Shown: positions 1 through 8,446, numbered from the stretch's first letter. The stretch is DNA of 64,000 nt from an uncultured Pelagibacteraceae bacterium (GCA_902605035.1 CACLBB010000006.1:1-64000); one strand, 5' to 3'. Notes: generated by a model from the letters alone, not told the origin. Numbers and translations: made by a program.

Positions 1-1000
1 TCTTAATATATCCAGTCTTTTAAAAGTAGACACTCTTGTATCTTCAGCAAAATTTTTAGCAGTATTAATTTGTGAATCTACAATACCTTTTACATCTTTA
101 ATCTTTAGTGGCGTATCACATGTTGACGAGCTAGTGACTTTAAAAGGACAGCTTAAAGTATATTCATTTATATCATTACCAACATTACCTACTATAAACA
201 TTTTAGTTCCAGTTGTATTAAAAGCTATACCTTGGGGATTGGTCTCTTGACTACTAATATCAAAACTACCTACATGGGTTACAGTTGATGTTAAATCAAA
301 GGCTACTGATAATGTATATTCATTTATATCATTACCATTATCACCTACCACAAACATCTTGGTTCCATCATCATTAAAAGTAAGACCCCTAGCAACAGTA
401 TCTTGATCACTAATATCAAAACCTGTTCCATCTCCATTTATGTCATTGAAAGTTGCAGTTAATAAATCAAAACCTGTAGATAATGTATATACATTTATAT
501 CATCACCATCATTACCTATGTAATACATCTTGGTTCCATCATTATTAAAAGCAATACCTCTGGTTTTTTCATCTTGACCACTAACGTCAAAACCTGTTCC
601 ATCTCCATTTATGTCATTAAAAGTTGCAGTTGATAAATCAAAACCTGTAGATAATGTATATACATTTATATCTGAACCAGTATTATCTATCACAAACATC
701 TTGGTTCCATCATTATTAAATTTAATAAATTGAGGAACAGTAGCTTGCTCACTAACGTCAAAACCTGTTCCATCACCGTTTATGTCCCTGAAAATTGAAG
801 TTGAGAGATCAAAGGGAGTTGTTAAAGTATATTCATTTATATCATTACCAGTATCACCTACCACAAACATCTTAGTTCCATCATTATTAAAAGCAATACC
901 CCTAGGAGTAGCATCTTGAGCACTAACATCAAAACCTGATCCATCTCCATTTATGTCATTGAAAGTTGCTTCGGCTTGGGCTGTATTAATAATAGTTAAA
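1..1000. repeat. 171-bp in-frame coding repeats
   Basis: The segment 'acctgttcca' or a close variant recurs at about 421, 592, 763 and 934, always 171 bp apart. The flanking sequence (coding for FNDINGDGTGFDVS) is nearly the same in each copy. A fifth, shorter unit near 257 is 156 bp from its neighbour and lacks the calcium loop. Copies at 421 and 592 are almost identical over long stretches, which suggests recent duplication or gene conversion. Confidence 0.85.
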
Positions 1001-1050
1001 TTAAAGATTAAGAATATTGAGAATATTTTCTTTAAATATGAGGGCACCAC
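1..1050 (-). CDS. Secreted tandem-repeat protein with calcium-loop motifs, C-terminus cut by window edge
   Basis: An open frame on the minus strand runs from a GTG at about 1050 to the window edge with no stop, which is probably why the ORF track omits it. The N-terminus (SYLKKIFSIFLIFNLTIINTAQAEA) looks like a signal peptide ending in AQA. It is followed by repeats built around F-N-N-D-G-T-K-M-F and D-I-N-x-Y-T-L. Four units are 57 residues (171 bp) apart and one shorter unit follows. Most units carry DINGDGTGFD, which fits the DxNxDGxxxD calcium-loop pattern. The repeats resemble beta-propeller blades. The last visible part (DSQINTAKNFAEDTRVSTFKRLDILR) resembles linkers before autotransporter barrels, but this is inference. 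It starts 15 nt after the radical SAM gene ends. I see no clear ribosome binding site. Exact function unknown. Confidence 0.75.
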   Translation of the reverse strand, partial: MVPSYLKKIFSIFLIFNLTIINTAQAEATFNDINGDGSGFDVSAQDATPRGIAFNNDGTKMFVVGDTGNDINEYTLTTPFDLSTSIFRDINGDGTGFDVSEQATVPQFIKFNNDGTKMFVIDNTGSDINVYTLSTGFDLSTATFNDINGDGTGFDVSGQDEKTRGIAFNNDGTKMYYIGNDGDDINVYTLSTGFDLLTATFNDINGDGTGFDISDQDTVARGLTFNDDGTKMFVVGDNGNDINEYTLSVAFDLTSTVTHVGSFDISSQETNPQGIAFNTTGTKMFIVGNVGNDINEYTLSCPFKVTSSSTCDTPLKIKDVKGIVDSQINTAKNFAEDTRVSTFKRLDILR

Positions 1051-1064
1051 ACTGTCTTTTACTT

Positions 1065-2564
1065 TTACAATAAATTTTTTTGAATACTTAGATTGTTATA
1101 CGCAAGTTCACTAGTTTTATTTGGTGATAAAGGTTTTCTTTTAATTGGATTTGTTTTCCAAAATTTAGAATGCATACTTTCATACTTAATTTTCCATTTA
1201 TGCAGATCTTCTAAAGACATATTGTATGGCTTAATAACAAATTCAGTTTGAGCCATCACCATTGGGTATTTCCAAAGATTTTTTAAATCCCATTTACGAA
1301 CAAACAAATTATCTTTCACAACTTGTTTAAATAAAGCTGTACCCGGAAAAGGTATCGCCATATTTGTTGCAAATTTATCTGGTTGTATTTCTTCTATTAA
1401 ATCTAATGTGTCTTGGCATGTTTCATTTGTTTCCTCAGGAAATCCCATAATAAATAGTGCGCTAGACATGACCTTATATTTTTTAAGATATCCAGCAACT
1501 TCAAGAATCTTAGATCTTTCTAAATTTTTACCAACAATTTTGTTTCGTATATATTCATTACCATGTTCAATTGCTAAATTAGCATTCGCTAATCCAGCTT
1601 CTGCCATTTTAGCTATAACTTCTTCCCTTAAAGAATTTAACCAAAGACCATTAGGAGTATCAAAAACGATTTTAATGTTCCTTTTTAGAATTTCATCACA
1701 TAGCTCCATAATATGACCTCTATTTAAAGTTAGCTGATCATCCATAAAAGAAAAATAATTTACACCATATTCTTTGTGAAGAAGTTCAATTTCATTAACA
1801 ATTGTTCTAGTAGATCTTTTTCTATGTTTTTTTCCCATTACTAAAAACATATCACAAAAATTACATGCCAATGGACATGCTCTAGAAGAAAATATAGCAG
1901 CTTTATGCTTTATCTTTAATTTATTTGGATTGTAGTAATGATCTAATTTCATTTCATATTTATCTAGATTAATTAAATCCCAAGCGGGCAAAGGAAGAGT
2001 ATCCAAATCGTCTATGAAGTTTTTATGTCTATTAATTTTTACTTTGCCGTCTTTATCTCTAAAAGCAAATGATTTTATCTCACTTAAAGATTCTTCCATA
2101 TTTTTTTCAATAGCACTTACTAATGCAACTATAGTATTTTCTCCTTCGCCAATAGCAACAAAATCAACTTCAGGACAATTTGTTAAAATTTCTAATGGAA
2201 ATGTAGTGGGATGAATTCCACCAATAGCAACTTTAGTTTTTGGTGAATGAGATTTTACAATTCTAGCATATTCTAAAACATCTGGAAAAACTTGTGAGAA
2301 TAAACAATTAATTCCAACTAACTTTGGTTTAAGCTTATCGAGATTTTCTATGATTTGATTTTTACAGTTTTCTAAATACTTTTTTCTTTTTTTGTGTACA
2401 TCTGAATTATTAAAATCAAGTATTGTTGGTTCGTGATTATTAAACCTTAAAATTGCAGCTAAATGTAAAAGTGCTGCTGAAGGGTAAAAGTCTTCTCTTC
2501 GATCATTTTCACTATCATCATCAAATTTCAAGTTCACATATGGAGCTATAAGTAAAACATTCAT
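1065..2564 (-). CDS. B12-binding-type radical SAM protein
   Basis: This 499-residue protein has the two-domain layout of cobalamin-binding radical SAM enzymes. An N-terminal Rossmann-like half contains GGIHPTTFP near residue 115 and AIGEGE near residue 138, both typical of that superfamily. The radical SAM core carries the cluster-binding motif CPLACNFC (cysteines about 230, 234 and 237). The C-terminal part includes the family-typical GFPEET segment. Such enzymes do methylations, ring rearrangements or lipid and tetrapyrrole modifications; the substrate here cannot be read from sequence. The gene is followed within 15 nt by the secreted repeat protein on the same strand, so co-transcription is likely. 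Family assignment is firm, reaction unknown. Confidence 0.85.
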   Translation of the reverse strand: MNVLLIAPYVNLKFDDDSENDRREDFYPSAALLHLAAILRFNNHEPTILDFNNSDVHKKRKKYLENCKNQIIENLDKLKPKLVGINCLFSQVFPDVLEYARIVKSHSPKTKVAIGGIHPTTFPLEILTNCPEVDFVAIGEGENTIVALVSAIEKNMEESLSEIKSFAFRDKDGKVKINRHKNFIDDLDTLPLPAWDLINLDKYEMKLDHYYNPNKLKIKHKAAIFSSRACPLACNFCDMFLVMGKKHRKRSTRTIVNEIELLHKEYGVNYFSFMDDQLTLNRGHIMELCDEILKRNIKIVFDTPNGLWLNSLREEVIAKMAEAGLANANLAIEHGNEYIRNKIVGKNLERSKILEVAGYLKKYKVMSSALFIMGFPEETNETCQDTLDLIEEIQPDKFATNMAIPFPGTALFKQVVKDNLFVRKWDLKNLWKYPMVMAQTEFVIKPYNMSLEDLHKWKIKYESMHSKFWKTNPIKRKPLSPNKTSELAYNNLSIQKNLL

Positions 2565-2707
2565 AAAATTTTCAATATTTAATTTATAAATATTTTTTTA
2601 ATAATTTAAACAATAAATAATCGTTGATACGGTTGATAATTATAGACTTAACTACCTATGGTAAAGATTTTTAATAAAATTCTCTTTTAAAGGTCTAATT
2701 ATCACAA

Positions 2708-3475
2708 TTATGTAGTTTCTTTTTTAAGTTGTTCTAATTTAATTTTATTCTGAAGACTCCTATTGCTATCATATAGAAGATTAAATTTTATTCTATTATT
2801 AGTCTTTATATTTATAATCTTTGCATTTCTTATTTCTATATTGTCTGCTACAGCGCTAATGGGTCTCTTAGAGGGATTTAAGTTTCTTATAATAATCTGA
2901 GATCTGTCACTAACAATTTTTCCTCTCCAACGTCTTGGCCTAAAAGCGCTTATTGGAGCAATAGAAATTTTTTTAGAATTCAAACTTAATATAGGACCAT
3001 GTACCGACATATTGTAGGCAGTACTTCCTGCAGGAGTTGAAACTAAAACCCCGTCTGAAATTAATTTTTTGATAATATATTTTAAACCATTTTTAATTGA
3101 TATAGATGCTGCTTGCCTGCTCTGTCTTAGTATGGATACTTCATTGATTGCTAAACATTTTTTTATTCTATTTTTAGACTTTACTTTCATTTCTAAAGGA
3201 GAAATTTTTATCATTTTTGCTTTAGATAAATTTTTTATAATATTTTTTTTTGAAAACTTATTCATAAGAAATCCATAATTACCTGAATTAATCCCATAGA
3301 ATAAATTATTAGCTTTCTTGTTTTTCTTTAAAGTTTGAAGCATAAAACCGTCCCCTCCAATTACAATAATGAGGTTAGATCTTTCAACAGGACTAGTTTT
3401 AATCCTTTTTATTAAAAATTTTTTAATTTTTAGAGATTTTTTATTTGTATCAGAAATAATTGTTGTTTTTTTCAT
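2708..3475 (-). CDS. nadK: NAD kinase
   Basis: The protein phosphorylates NAD to NADP in the cytoplasm. Visible family motifs are the GGDGFMLQ nucleotide-kinase signature, NSGNYGFL, and TPAGSTAYNMS, in the usual order. The ORF track starts at 3613, but that extension is a translation of tRNA-Leu (RGEIGRHKGLKILALLG). The true start is the ATG at 3475, giving MKKTTIISDTNKK and 255 residues, normal for short bacterial NAD kinases. It begins only 9 nt after the encoded CCA end of tRNA-Leu, so its mRNA 5' end is probably made by tRNA processing or the gene is read through from the tRNA promoter. No Shine-Dalgarno fits in that gap. Confidence 0.9.
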   Translation of the reverse strand: MKKTTIISDTNKKSLKIKKFLIKRIKTSPVERSNLIIVIGGDGFMLQTLKKNKKANNLFYGINSGNYGFLMNKFSKKNIIKNLSKAKMIKISPLEMKVKSKNRIKKCLAINEVSILRQSRQAASISIKNGLKYIIKKLISDGVLVSTPAGSTAYNMSVHGPILSLNSKKISIAPISAFRPRRWRGKIVSDRSQIIIRNLNPSKRPISAVADNIEIRNAKIINIKTNNRIKFNLLYDSNRSLQNKIKLEQLKKETT

Positions 3476-3484
3476 TTTTTTAAA

Positions 3485-3570
3485 TGGTGCCCTCGGCCAG
3501 ACTCGAACTGGCACTCCCAAAAGGGCAAGGATTTTAAGTCCTTTGTGTCTACCAATTTCACCACGAGGGC
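3485..3570 (-). tRNA. tRNA-Leu (anticodon UAA)
   Basis: On the minus strand the sequence begins GCCCTCGTGGTGAAATTGGT and ends in GAGGGCACCA. The acceptor arms GCCCTCG and CGAGGGC pair fully and CCA is encoded. The anticodon stem AAGGA/TCCTT encloses the loop CTTAAAA, giving anticodon TAA. The variable arm is long, as in class II leucine tRNAs, and the T arm reads CCAGTTCGAGTCTGG. Total length is 86 nt. Confidence 0.96.
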
Positions 3571-3596
3571 ACGTCGCTCTTTTTGTTGTTAATTTA

Positions 3597-3602
3597 AGTA
3601 TA
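3597..3602 (-). promoter_or_regulatory. Possible -10 element for tRNA-Leu/nadK
   Basis: The minus strand reads TATACT 26 nt upstream of the tRNA 5' end, in an otherwise promoter-free AT-rich stretch. No convincing -35 hexamer is seen at 17 nt. In AT-rich DNA such hexamers are common, so this is a weak call. Confidence 0.25.
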
Positions 3603-3695
3603 TTAATACACAAGTGTTTTAAAGAAGTAAAAATAATTTATTTTCCGTCTCTGTCTTCTAGTCATCTTCTAGTCTTCCTATATTTTATAGGATGA

Positions 3696-4439
3696 TTATC
3701 TATTAATTTTGCGAAAATCTTTGGAAGTTTCTCCCCAATGACATCTAGGAAAAAATGGAAAACTGTTTGTAGCAAAATATCTATACCTACCGTCATATAT
3801 TTTACCATTACATTCATCTAAATCACCACTACTATTTATAAACTCATAATCCTCTTTAAATGATCCATCATATTTACCAAAAGGTTTTGTTTTTCTATTT
3901 CCTTTTCTAAGTTGCCATGAAGTTTTAAACTTTCCAGGAATGTATAAAATTTCAAATCCATCAGCTGCATATCCAATTAGTGATTGACCATTTAACAATA
4001 ACAATGAATTAGGTTTATGGTAATGGTAAAGTCCTCTAAAATCTAAATGACCATTATATTCGTCAATTCCAAGTATTTTTTCAAAAGGCCTAATTGCCTC
4101 TAAATTTAATCCTGATGATTGATTTTTACTGTGTTTTTTAGGAGAACTTTCATCATACCAAGCTGCTGTTCCTGGTCTAATTGGAATACCTGTAAGAGTC
4201 ACACCAACTGTGGAAACAATATATTTAAAAGTACTTTTCTTCATAGGTTTTTTTGAAAAACAAAATTTCAAATTATGTTTTTTAAATTTATTTGGGTTGC
4301 CTTTTGTTGGAAATTTTCCAATTTTATGATTAGGAACTCCATTTGAAATAATACATTTTTGTTCTGAAGATTGTACAACAGTACTTTTAATAATAAGTAA
4401 AAAGCAAGACAAAATAATTAAATAATTTATTTTTTTCAT
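3696..4439 (-). CDS. YHYH-domain secreted protein
   Basis: This is a 247-residue protein with an N-terminal hydrophobic signal segment (NYLIILSCFLLIIKSTVVQSS). The central region contains GLYHYHKPN, the motif that names the YHYH domain, preceded by GTAAWYDE and followed by GYAADGFEILY, all typical of that family. The histidine- and aspartate-rich core suggests metal binding, but no biochemical role is established that I can cite. The C-terminus LDECNGKIYDGRYRYFAT also matches the family. It sits alone between tRNA-Leu and the sugar ABC operon, same strand as both, with 29 nt to the permease stop downstream. Start ATG at 4439 is immediately before the signal sequence. Confidence 0.8.
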   Translation of the reverse strand: MKKINYLIILSCFLLIIKSTVVQSSEQKCIISNGVPNHKIGKFPTKGNPNKFKKHNLKFCFSKKPMKKSTFKYIVSTVGVTLTGIPIRPGTAAWYDESSPKKHSKNQSSGLNLEAIRPFEKILGIDEYNGHLDFRGLYHYHKPNSLLLLNGQSLIGYAADGFEILYIPGKFKTSWQLRKGNRKTKPFGKYDGSFKEDYEFINSSGDLDECNGKIYDGRYRYFATNSFPFFPRCHWGETSKDFRKINR

Positions 4440-4468
4440 TTGTATTTATCGTAACATTAATTTGAGAA

Positions 4469-5662
4469 CTATCCTTTAACACTACCAGAGGTTAAGCCAC
4501 TTACCAAATATTTTTCAAAATATACAAAAATAAAAAGCACCGGTAGAGTAACTATAACAGATCCAGCCATCAAATATTGGCGTGGGGTCTCCGCATCCCC
4601 ACTTAAATATTGAATAGCTCTCGATAAAGTAAAAGATTTAGGACTATCTAAAAACATTAAAGAAAAAAGAAATTCATTCCATGCAATCATAAAAACATAT
4701 AAAGCAACTGATGCAATTGCTGGTAAGCTTAAGGGTATAATAATTTTTAGAATTATACCAAACCAATTCTGGCCATCCATGATACCAGCATCTTCTATTT
4801 CTTTAGGAATGCTTTTAAAATACCCTTGCAACATATAAATAGCTACCGGTAATGTAGTGGCAGTATAAACTATCAATAGACCAAAAATTGAGTTTCTTAA
4901 TCCTAGTTGACTAAACACAGTATATAATGGGATCACCAATACTATAGCTGGAAACATATAAATGATTAAAATTGAAGTTGATAAAAAGTTCTTACCAAAG
5001 AAATTTAATCTAGCAACTGCATAAGCAGCTGGTATTGCAAATAACAATGTAACAATAACAGTTCCAATAGAAACAGCTGAGCTTATTAAGATATATCTGC
5101 CAAAATTATAAGTTTCAAAAATTACAAAATAAGACTTGAATAAATCAGTCAAACTTTTTGTGAAATCTAGACTAAAGTCTAAAGGATTTACTAATAAAGC
5201 TATCTGAGTTTTAAAACTTGTAACGAGCATAATGTAAAATGGAAATAAAATTACAAATGCAAAGAAGACAATACCAAACAAGGTGATAAAATCAAAAATA
5301 ATCTTTTCAGATATAAAATCTTCTTTCAAAGACTCCATACTATATTTTTTGAGTTTGTTCATAAAAAATAAAGTGATTAAGAAAATCCCAAAAATATACC
5401 AATATGGAGATGTCTCGTTTAAGTAAAAATATAAAATTGAAAATATAAACGATAATGAAAATATCCTTATTAAATGATTAATCTTATTGCCGATTAATAC
5501 AAAGGCTAAAGATAAAAAGATACCAATTGAGAAAACTTGTGTGATGTTTAAATTAGTAAAACTTAAACCCTGTAAGGTAGACATAATCTTCCAAATTGAT
5601 AAAATACATGTCAGAAAAAAAGACGATATTATTAAAAATATTACTAAAGATTTAATCTTCAC
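4469..5662 (-). CDS. Sugar-type ABC transporter permease (MalG-like)
   Basis: This is an inner-membrane permease of the carbohydrate uptake (CUT1) type. Several N-terminal hydrophobic segments precede the transport core, and the cytoplasmic EAA loop is visible as EIEDAGIMDGQNWFGIILKIIIPLSLP. The C-terminus (YFEKYLVSGLTSGSVKG) is the usual MalG-family ending. The first roughly 130 residues form extra membrane helices beyond a minimal MalG. The ORF track start at 5677 is a TTG. I favour the GTG at 5662, which follows AGAGGG closely and overlaps the end of the MalF-like gene by 11 nt. It pairs with that partner, the binding protein upstream and the divergent ATPase. Confidence 0.85.
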   Translation of the reverse strand: MKIKSLVIFLIISSFFLTCILSIWKIMSTLQGLSFTNLNITQVFSIGIFLSLAFVLIGNKINHLIRIFSLSFIFSILYFYLNETSPYWYIFGIFLITLFFMNKLKKYSMESLKEDFISEKIIFDFITLFGIVFFAFVILFPFYIMLVTSFKTQIALLVNPLDFSLDFTKSLTDLFKSYFVIFETYNFGRYILISSAVSIGTVIVTLLFAIPAAYAVARLNFFGKNFLSTSILIIYMFPAIVLVIPLYTVFSQLGLRNSIFGLLIVYTATTLPVAIYMLQGYFKSIPKEIEDAGIMDGQNWFGIILKIIIPLSLPAIASVALYVFMIAWNEFLFSLMFLDSPKSFTLSRAIQYLSGDAETPRQYLMAGSVIVTLPVLFIFVYFEKYLVSGLTSGSVKG

Positions 5663-6911
5663 TCGCCCTCTTTCCAATTAATTTAAAATAAATAACCATA
5701 AAACTAATAAGTAACATCACAATCACAATAGAGACAGCAGAGCCCATCCCAATATCTGATACGGCAAACCCTTGTTGATAAACATTAATGGGAAGTGTTC
5801 TTGTACCTGATGCCCCGCCCGTTAACAAAAAGATATCCTCAAATTTATTAAAGTTCCAAATGAACCTAATCATGAATAAAATCGAAATTATTGCTGTGAT
5901 CTGAGGTAAAGTTATATGAATAAATTTTTGGATTGGACTTGCTCCATCCACATCTGCTGCTTCATATAAACTTTGTGGTATTGCTTGCAATCTTGCTAAA
6001 ATAAAAAGGAAAGCGAGTGGAAAATAACGCCAAATTTCAAAAAATATAACTGTAGTTAAAGCTAGTCTCAATTTAAATTCAAAACCGAAAATACTCATTG
6101 TTATGTATTTTTGGCCCAGTAAATTTATTGGTTTATCTATAATGTTAAAATTAACCAATAATGCATTTAAAGTTCCGCTATTTGGGTCTAACAATAAAGT
6201 CCAAGTATAAGCTAAGGCAACAACAGGCCCCACATAAGGAAAAAGTAAAATACCTCGCATGTAAGTTCGACCTTGAATATTTTGATTAACTAATTGTGCT
6301 GCTAAAATTCCAAAGATAATTGCACCTAAGGTACCAAAAAAAGTGAAATAAAATGTAGTTAAAAGCAATTCAACAAAATTATTTTCATAAAAGACTTTTT
6401 TAAAATTTTCTAAAGTAAAATTTGTAGACAATAGTGGATTATCTGCTTTACCGCTTAGAATCGGTTTTTGATGTTTTATTGTTTTTTTATCAATTATTTC
6501 ACTATTATTATTCTTTATGGTTATCTCAAAATTTTCTCTATACTTTGCTTTCCAATTTCCAAAATTACAAATCACCTTTTTAGATTGAAAATTACATCTT
6601 GGATCTAGATTTATTGGTGAAACATCTTTTGGAAATTTATCTTGGAACTGAACATTTCTTATTTCTTGAATTAACGAACTATTTCTTAATTTATATATAA
6701 CTTTTAATTCTGATTGATTTTCTGAAATTGATTTAACAATTTTCTTTGCTCTCGGTTCAGGAATTCTAATATCTTTTAACTCAATGTCTTTAAAACTGAT
6801 CCAAACATTTGCAAATACAGGAAATAAAACAATGGCAAAAACTAATAGGACTGCAGGTAAAACTAAAGTGTAAGCAGTTCTTTTTTCTAATTTTAATAAA
6901 GTATTGCTCAT
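5652..6911 (-). CDS. Sugar-type ABC transporter permease (MalF-like) with periplasmic insert
   Basis: A 419-residue inner-membrane permease. The first membrane helix (residues about 12-35) is followed by a polar insert of about 120 residues (KDIRIPEPRAKK to TIKHQKP) that should lie in the periplasm. The insert has beta-rich, Ig-like character and two cysteines (DPRCNFQSKKVICNFG). The transport core follows, with EAA loop SLYEAADVDGASPIQKFIHITLPQI. This is the position where E. coli MalF carries its P2 loop that contacts the binding protein, so a docking role is inferred. The gene starts one or two bases after a strong hairpin that separates it from the binding-protein gene, and no Shine-Dalgarno is free upstream. 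Confidence 0.86.
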   Translation of the reverse strand: MSNTLLKLEKRTAYTLVLPAVLLVFAIVLFPVFANVWISFKDIELKDIRIPEPRAKKIVKSISENQSELKVIYKLRNSSLIQEIRNVQFQDKFPKDVSPINLDPRCNFQSKKVICNFGNWKAKYRENFEITIKNNNSEIIDKKTIKHQKPILSGKADNPLLSTNFTLENFKKVFYENNFVELLLTTFYFTFFGTLGAIIFGILAAQLVNQNIQGRTYMRGILLFPYVGPVVALAYTWTLLLDPNSGTLNALLVNFNIIDKPINLLGQKYITMSIFGFEFKLRLALTTVIFFEIWRYFPLAFLFILARLQAIPQSLYEAADVDGASPIQKFIHITLPQITAIISILFMIRFIWNFNKFEDIFLLTGGASGTRTLPINVYQQGFAVSDIGMGSAVSIVIVMLLISFMVIYFKLIGKRASED

Positions 6912-6912
6912 A

Positions 6913-6949
6913 ATAAAGAGCGAATAATACTTTATTATCCGCTCTTTAT
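6913..6949 (-). promoter_or_regulatory. Hairpin between binding-protein and permease genes
   Basis: The arms ataaagagcg and cgctctttat pair over 10 bp, and an inner helix extends them by six more pairs after one mismatch. On the minus-strand transcript the structure follows the binding-protein stop codon and ends just before the permease ATG at 6911. It may protect the upstream message, partially terminate transcription, or hide the permease start. Confidence 0.75.
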
Positions 6950-6960
6950 AAATTTATTAT

Positions 6961-8283
6961 TTAAAACTTAGCTAATTCAGCGTTAATTTTATTAACCGCT
7001 TCATCAACTGAGATTTGATCATCAATATATTCTCTAGTGATTCTATTTAAGAACTGAGAATTAATGATTTTTGATGCTCGAGAAAGTTCACCTTCTTTAA
7101 CTCCCCATCTGTTTGCGGTATCTAAACCAGCAACAATGTTATCAATAACATCTGCAGAATAAAGGTCAGTTAATGGTGCTTTTCTATCAACACCTACAGG
7201 TAATTTACTCCAAGCTTTAGTGTAAGCACTAGGATCATTTTTGTTTCCTCTTCTTACAGGAAATTTTCCTTCTGGAGCAATTCCTAATGTCGCTGTATAT
7301 CCATCACTCATTGAGTATTCTATGAATTTTTTAGCTTCATCAGTATCTGCATCCGCTGTTATTCCGAAGTATCTTACATCAGCCCAAGCAGCTCCTTTTT
7401 TATTGTTAGGTCCACTAAAATTAGTGATAAAACCAGTTTTAGAGGCTAGCTCTGGTGATGTAGGATCACTATTTATTGTTGGAGGAGCAGAATCTCTTAA
7501 TCCTGCTAATTCATCCATTATAAATGGTGACCATATAACCATTGGTGTTTTTCCAGCAAAGTATAAAGCTCTAGATTGTTTCCAGAATAATTCTCCTGGA
7601 GGACTCGCTTTAGCTATTACTTTATAAAATTCTAAAGAATTCTTTAAAGCTTTACCTTGCTTTTTAGTTCCACCTTTTTTAATAAAGTTTACTCCATTTG
7701 CTAAAAGCACATGCTCAAGTACTTGACTCATAAAGTTTTCATCTGTTTTTGTAGCAGCTACAAAGCCAAACATGTCATTACTCGATAATGCGTTAACAGC
7801 TTTAACTATATTTGCATATGATGTTGGTGGTTCTAAACCAGCTTTTGCAAATAGATCTTTTCTATAAACAACCATTTGTGTCCATCCATCAACTGGAACA
7901 GCTGCAATTTTTCCACCTTTCTTAGCCATATTTAATGCGCCCGGTGCGAATGTTTTTTTTCCTAAAGATTTAACAACATCGTTATTTGCATCTACATCTA
8001 ATATGCCTGCCTCAGCCCACGGTAAAACATATTGCAAAGTATGATAAATCACATCTGGAAGATTTCCTGCTGCAGCTGCTGCAGTAGCTCTTGTTCCAAG
8101 GTCTTTTTCTTCAACAGGTATTACCTCAACACTAATACCAGTTTTAGACTCAAAATCCTTAGCCATTGATTTTTGTTTTTCCATTCTTTCTGGTTGAACC
8201 TCAGTAGTCCAGAACGTAATTCCAGCGTAACTTGAGTTAACAAAAAATGAAAAAGCAAATACGTATATTAATATTTTTCTCAT
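6961..8283 (-). CDS. ABC transporter sugar-binding protein
   Basis: This is a periplasmic solute-binding protein of the extracellular family 1 (MalE/UgpB-like), about 440 residues. The signal peptide is MRKILIYVFAFSFFVNSSYA, and the mature part starts GITFWTTEVQPERME. The region DFESKTGISVEVIPVEEKDL is the standard opening of this fold. The track starts at 8298 (MMGSIM), but the ATG at 8283 directly precedes the positively charged signal peptide and has the strong ribosome site GGGGAG four bases upstream. Ligand cannot be read from sequence. The nearby GH13 phosphorylase-like gene points to a glucoside such as sucrose, glucosylglycerol or glucosylglycerate. Confidence 0.87.
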   Translation of the reverse strand: MRKILIYVFAFSFFVNSSYAGITFWTTEVQPERMEKQKSMAKDFESKTGISVEVIPVEEKDLGTRATAAAAAGNLPDVIYHTLQYVLPWAEAGILDVDANNDVVKSLGKKTFAPGALNMAKKGGKIAAVPVDGWTQMVVYRKDLFAKAGLEPPTSYANIVKAVNALSSNDMFGFVAATKTDENFMSQVLEHVLLANGVNFIKKGGTKKQGKALKNSLEFYKVIAKASPPGELFWKQSRALYFAGKTPMVIWSPFIMDELAGLRDSAPPTINSDPTSPELASKTGFITNFSGPNNKKGAAWADVRYFGITADADTDEAKKFIEYSMSDGYTATLGIAPEGKFPVRRGNKNDPSAYTKAWSKLPVGVDRKAPLTDLYSADVIDNIVAGLDTANRWGVKEGELSRASKIINSQFLNRITREYIDDQISVDEAVNKINAELAKF

Positions 8284-8287
8284 TATA

Positions 8288-8293
8288 CTCCCC
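8288..8293 (-). promoter_or_regulatory. Strong Shine-Dalgarno of the sugar-binding protein
   Basis: GGGGAG lies just upstream of the ATG at 8283. Most genes in this window have no recognisable site, so this strong one supports the downstream start and high expression of the binding protein. Confidence 0.6.
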
Positions 8294-8446
8294 ATCATTA
8301 TTAATTTTATGAAAATTCTAACAAATTTACAGAAATAATAAACCCTTGAAAAATATGGTAGGTAAGCAAATTTTACATTAATGTTATTTTTTGGTTAAAA
8401 TAAAATCTAAAATGATAAAACTAAACTCTAGGTTGAAAATTTTTTT

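Noticed and set aside
1040-1049. GAGGGCACCA identical to the 3' end of tRNA-Leu, in opposite orientation to the tRNA at 3485
   Set aside because: An integration would give direct, not inverted, repeats, and 10 bp is short. No integrase or foreign genes lie between. Treated as coincidence.
3476-3613. N-terminal extension of nadK in the ORF track
   Set aside because: It is the tRNA-Leu gene read as protein.
3655-3690. Short direct repeat 'cttctagtc' beside nadK/YHYH
   Set aside because: Too short and imperfect; no feature can be assigned.
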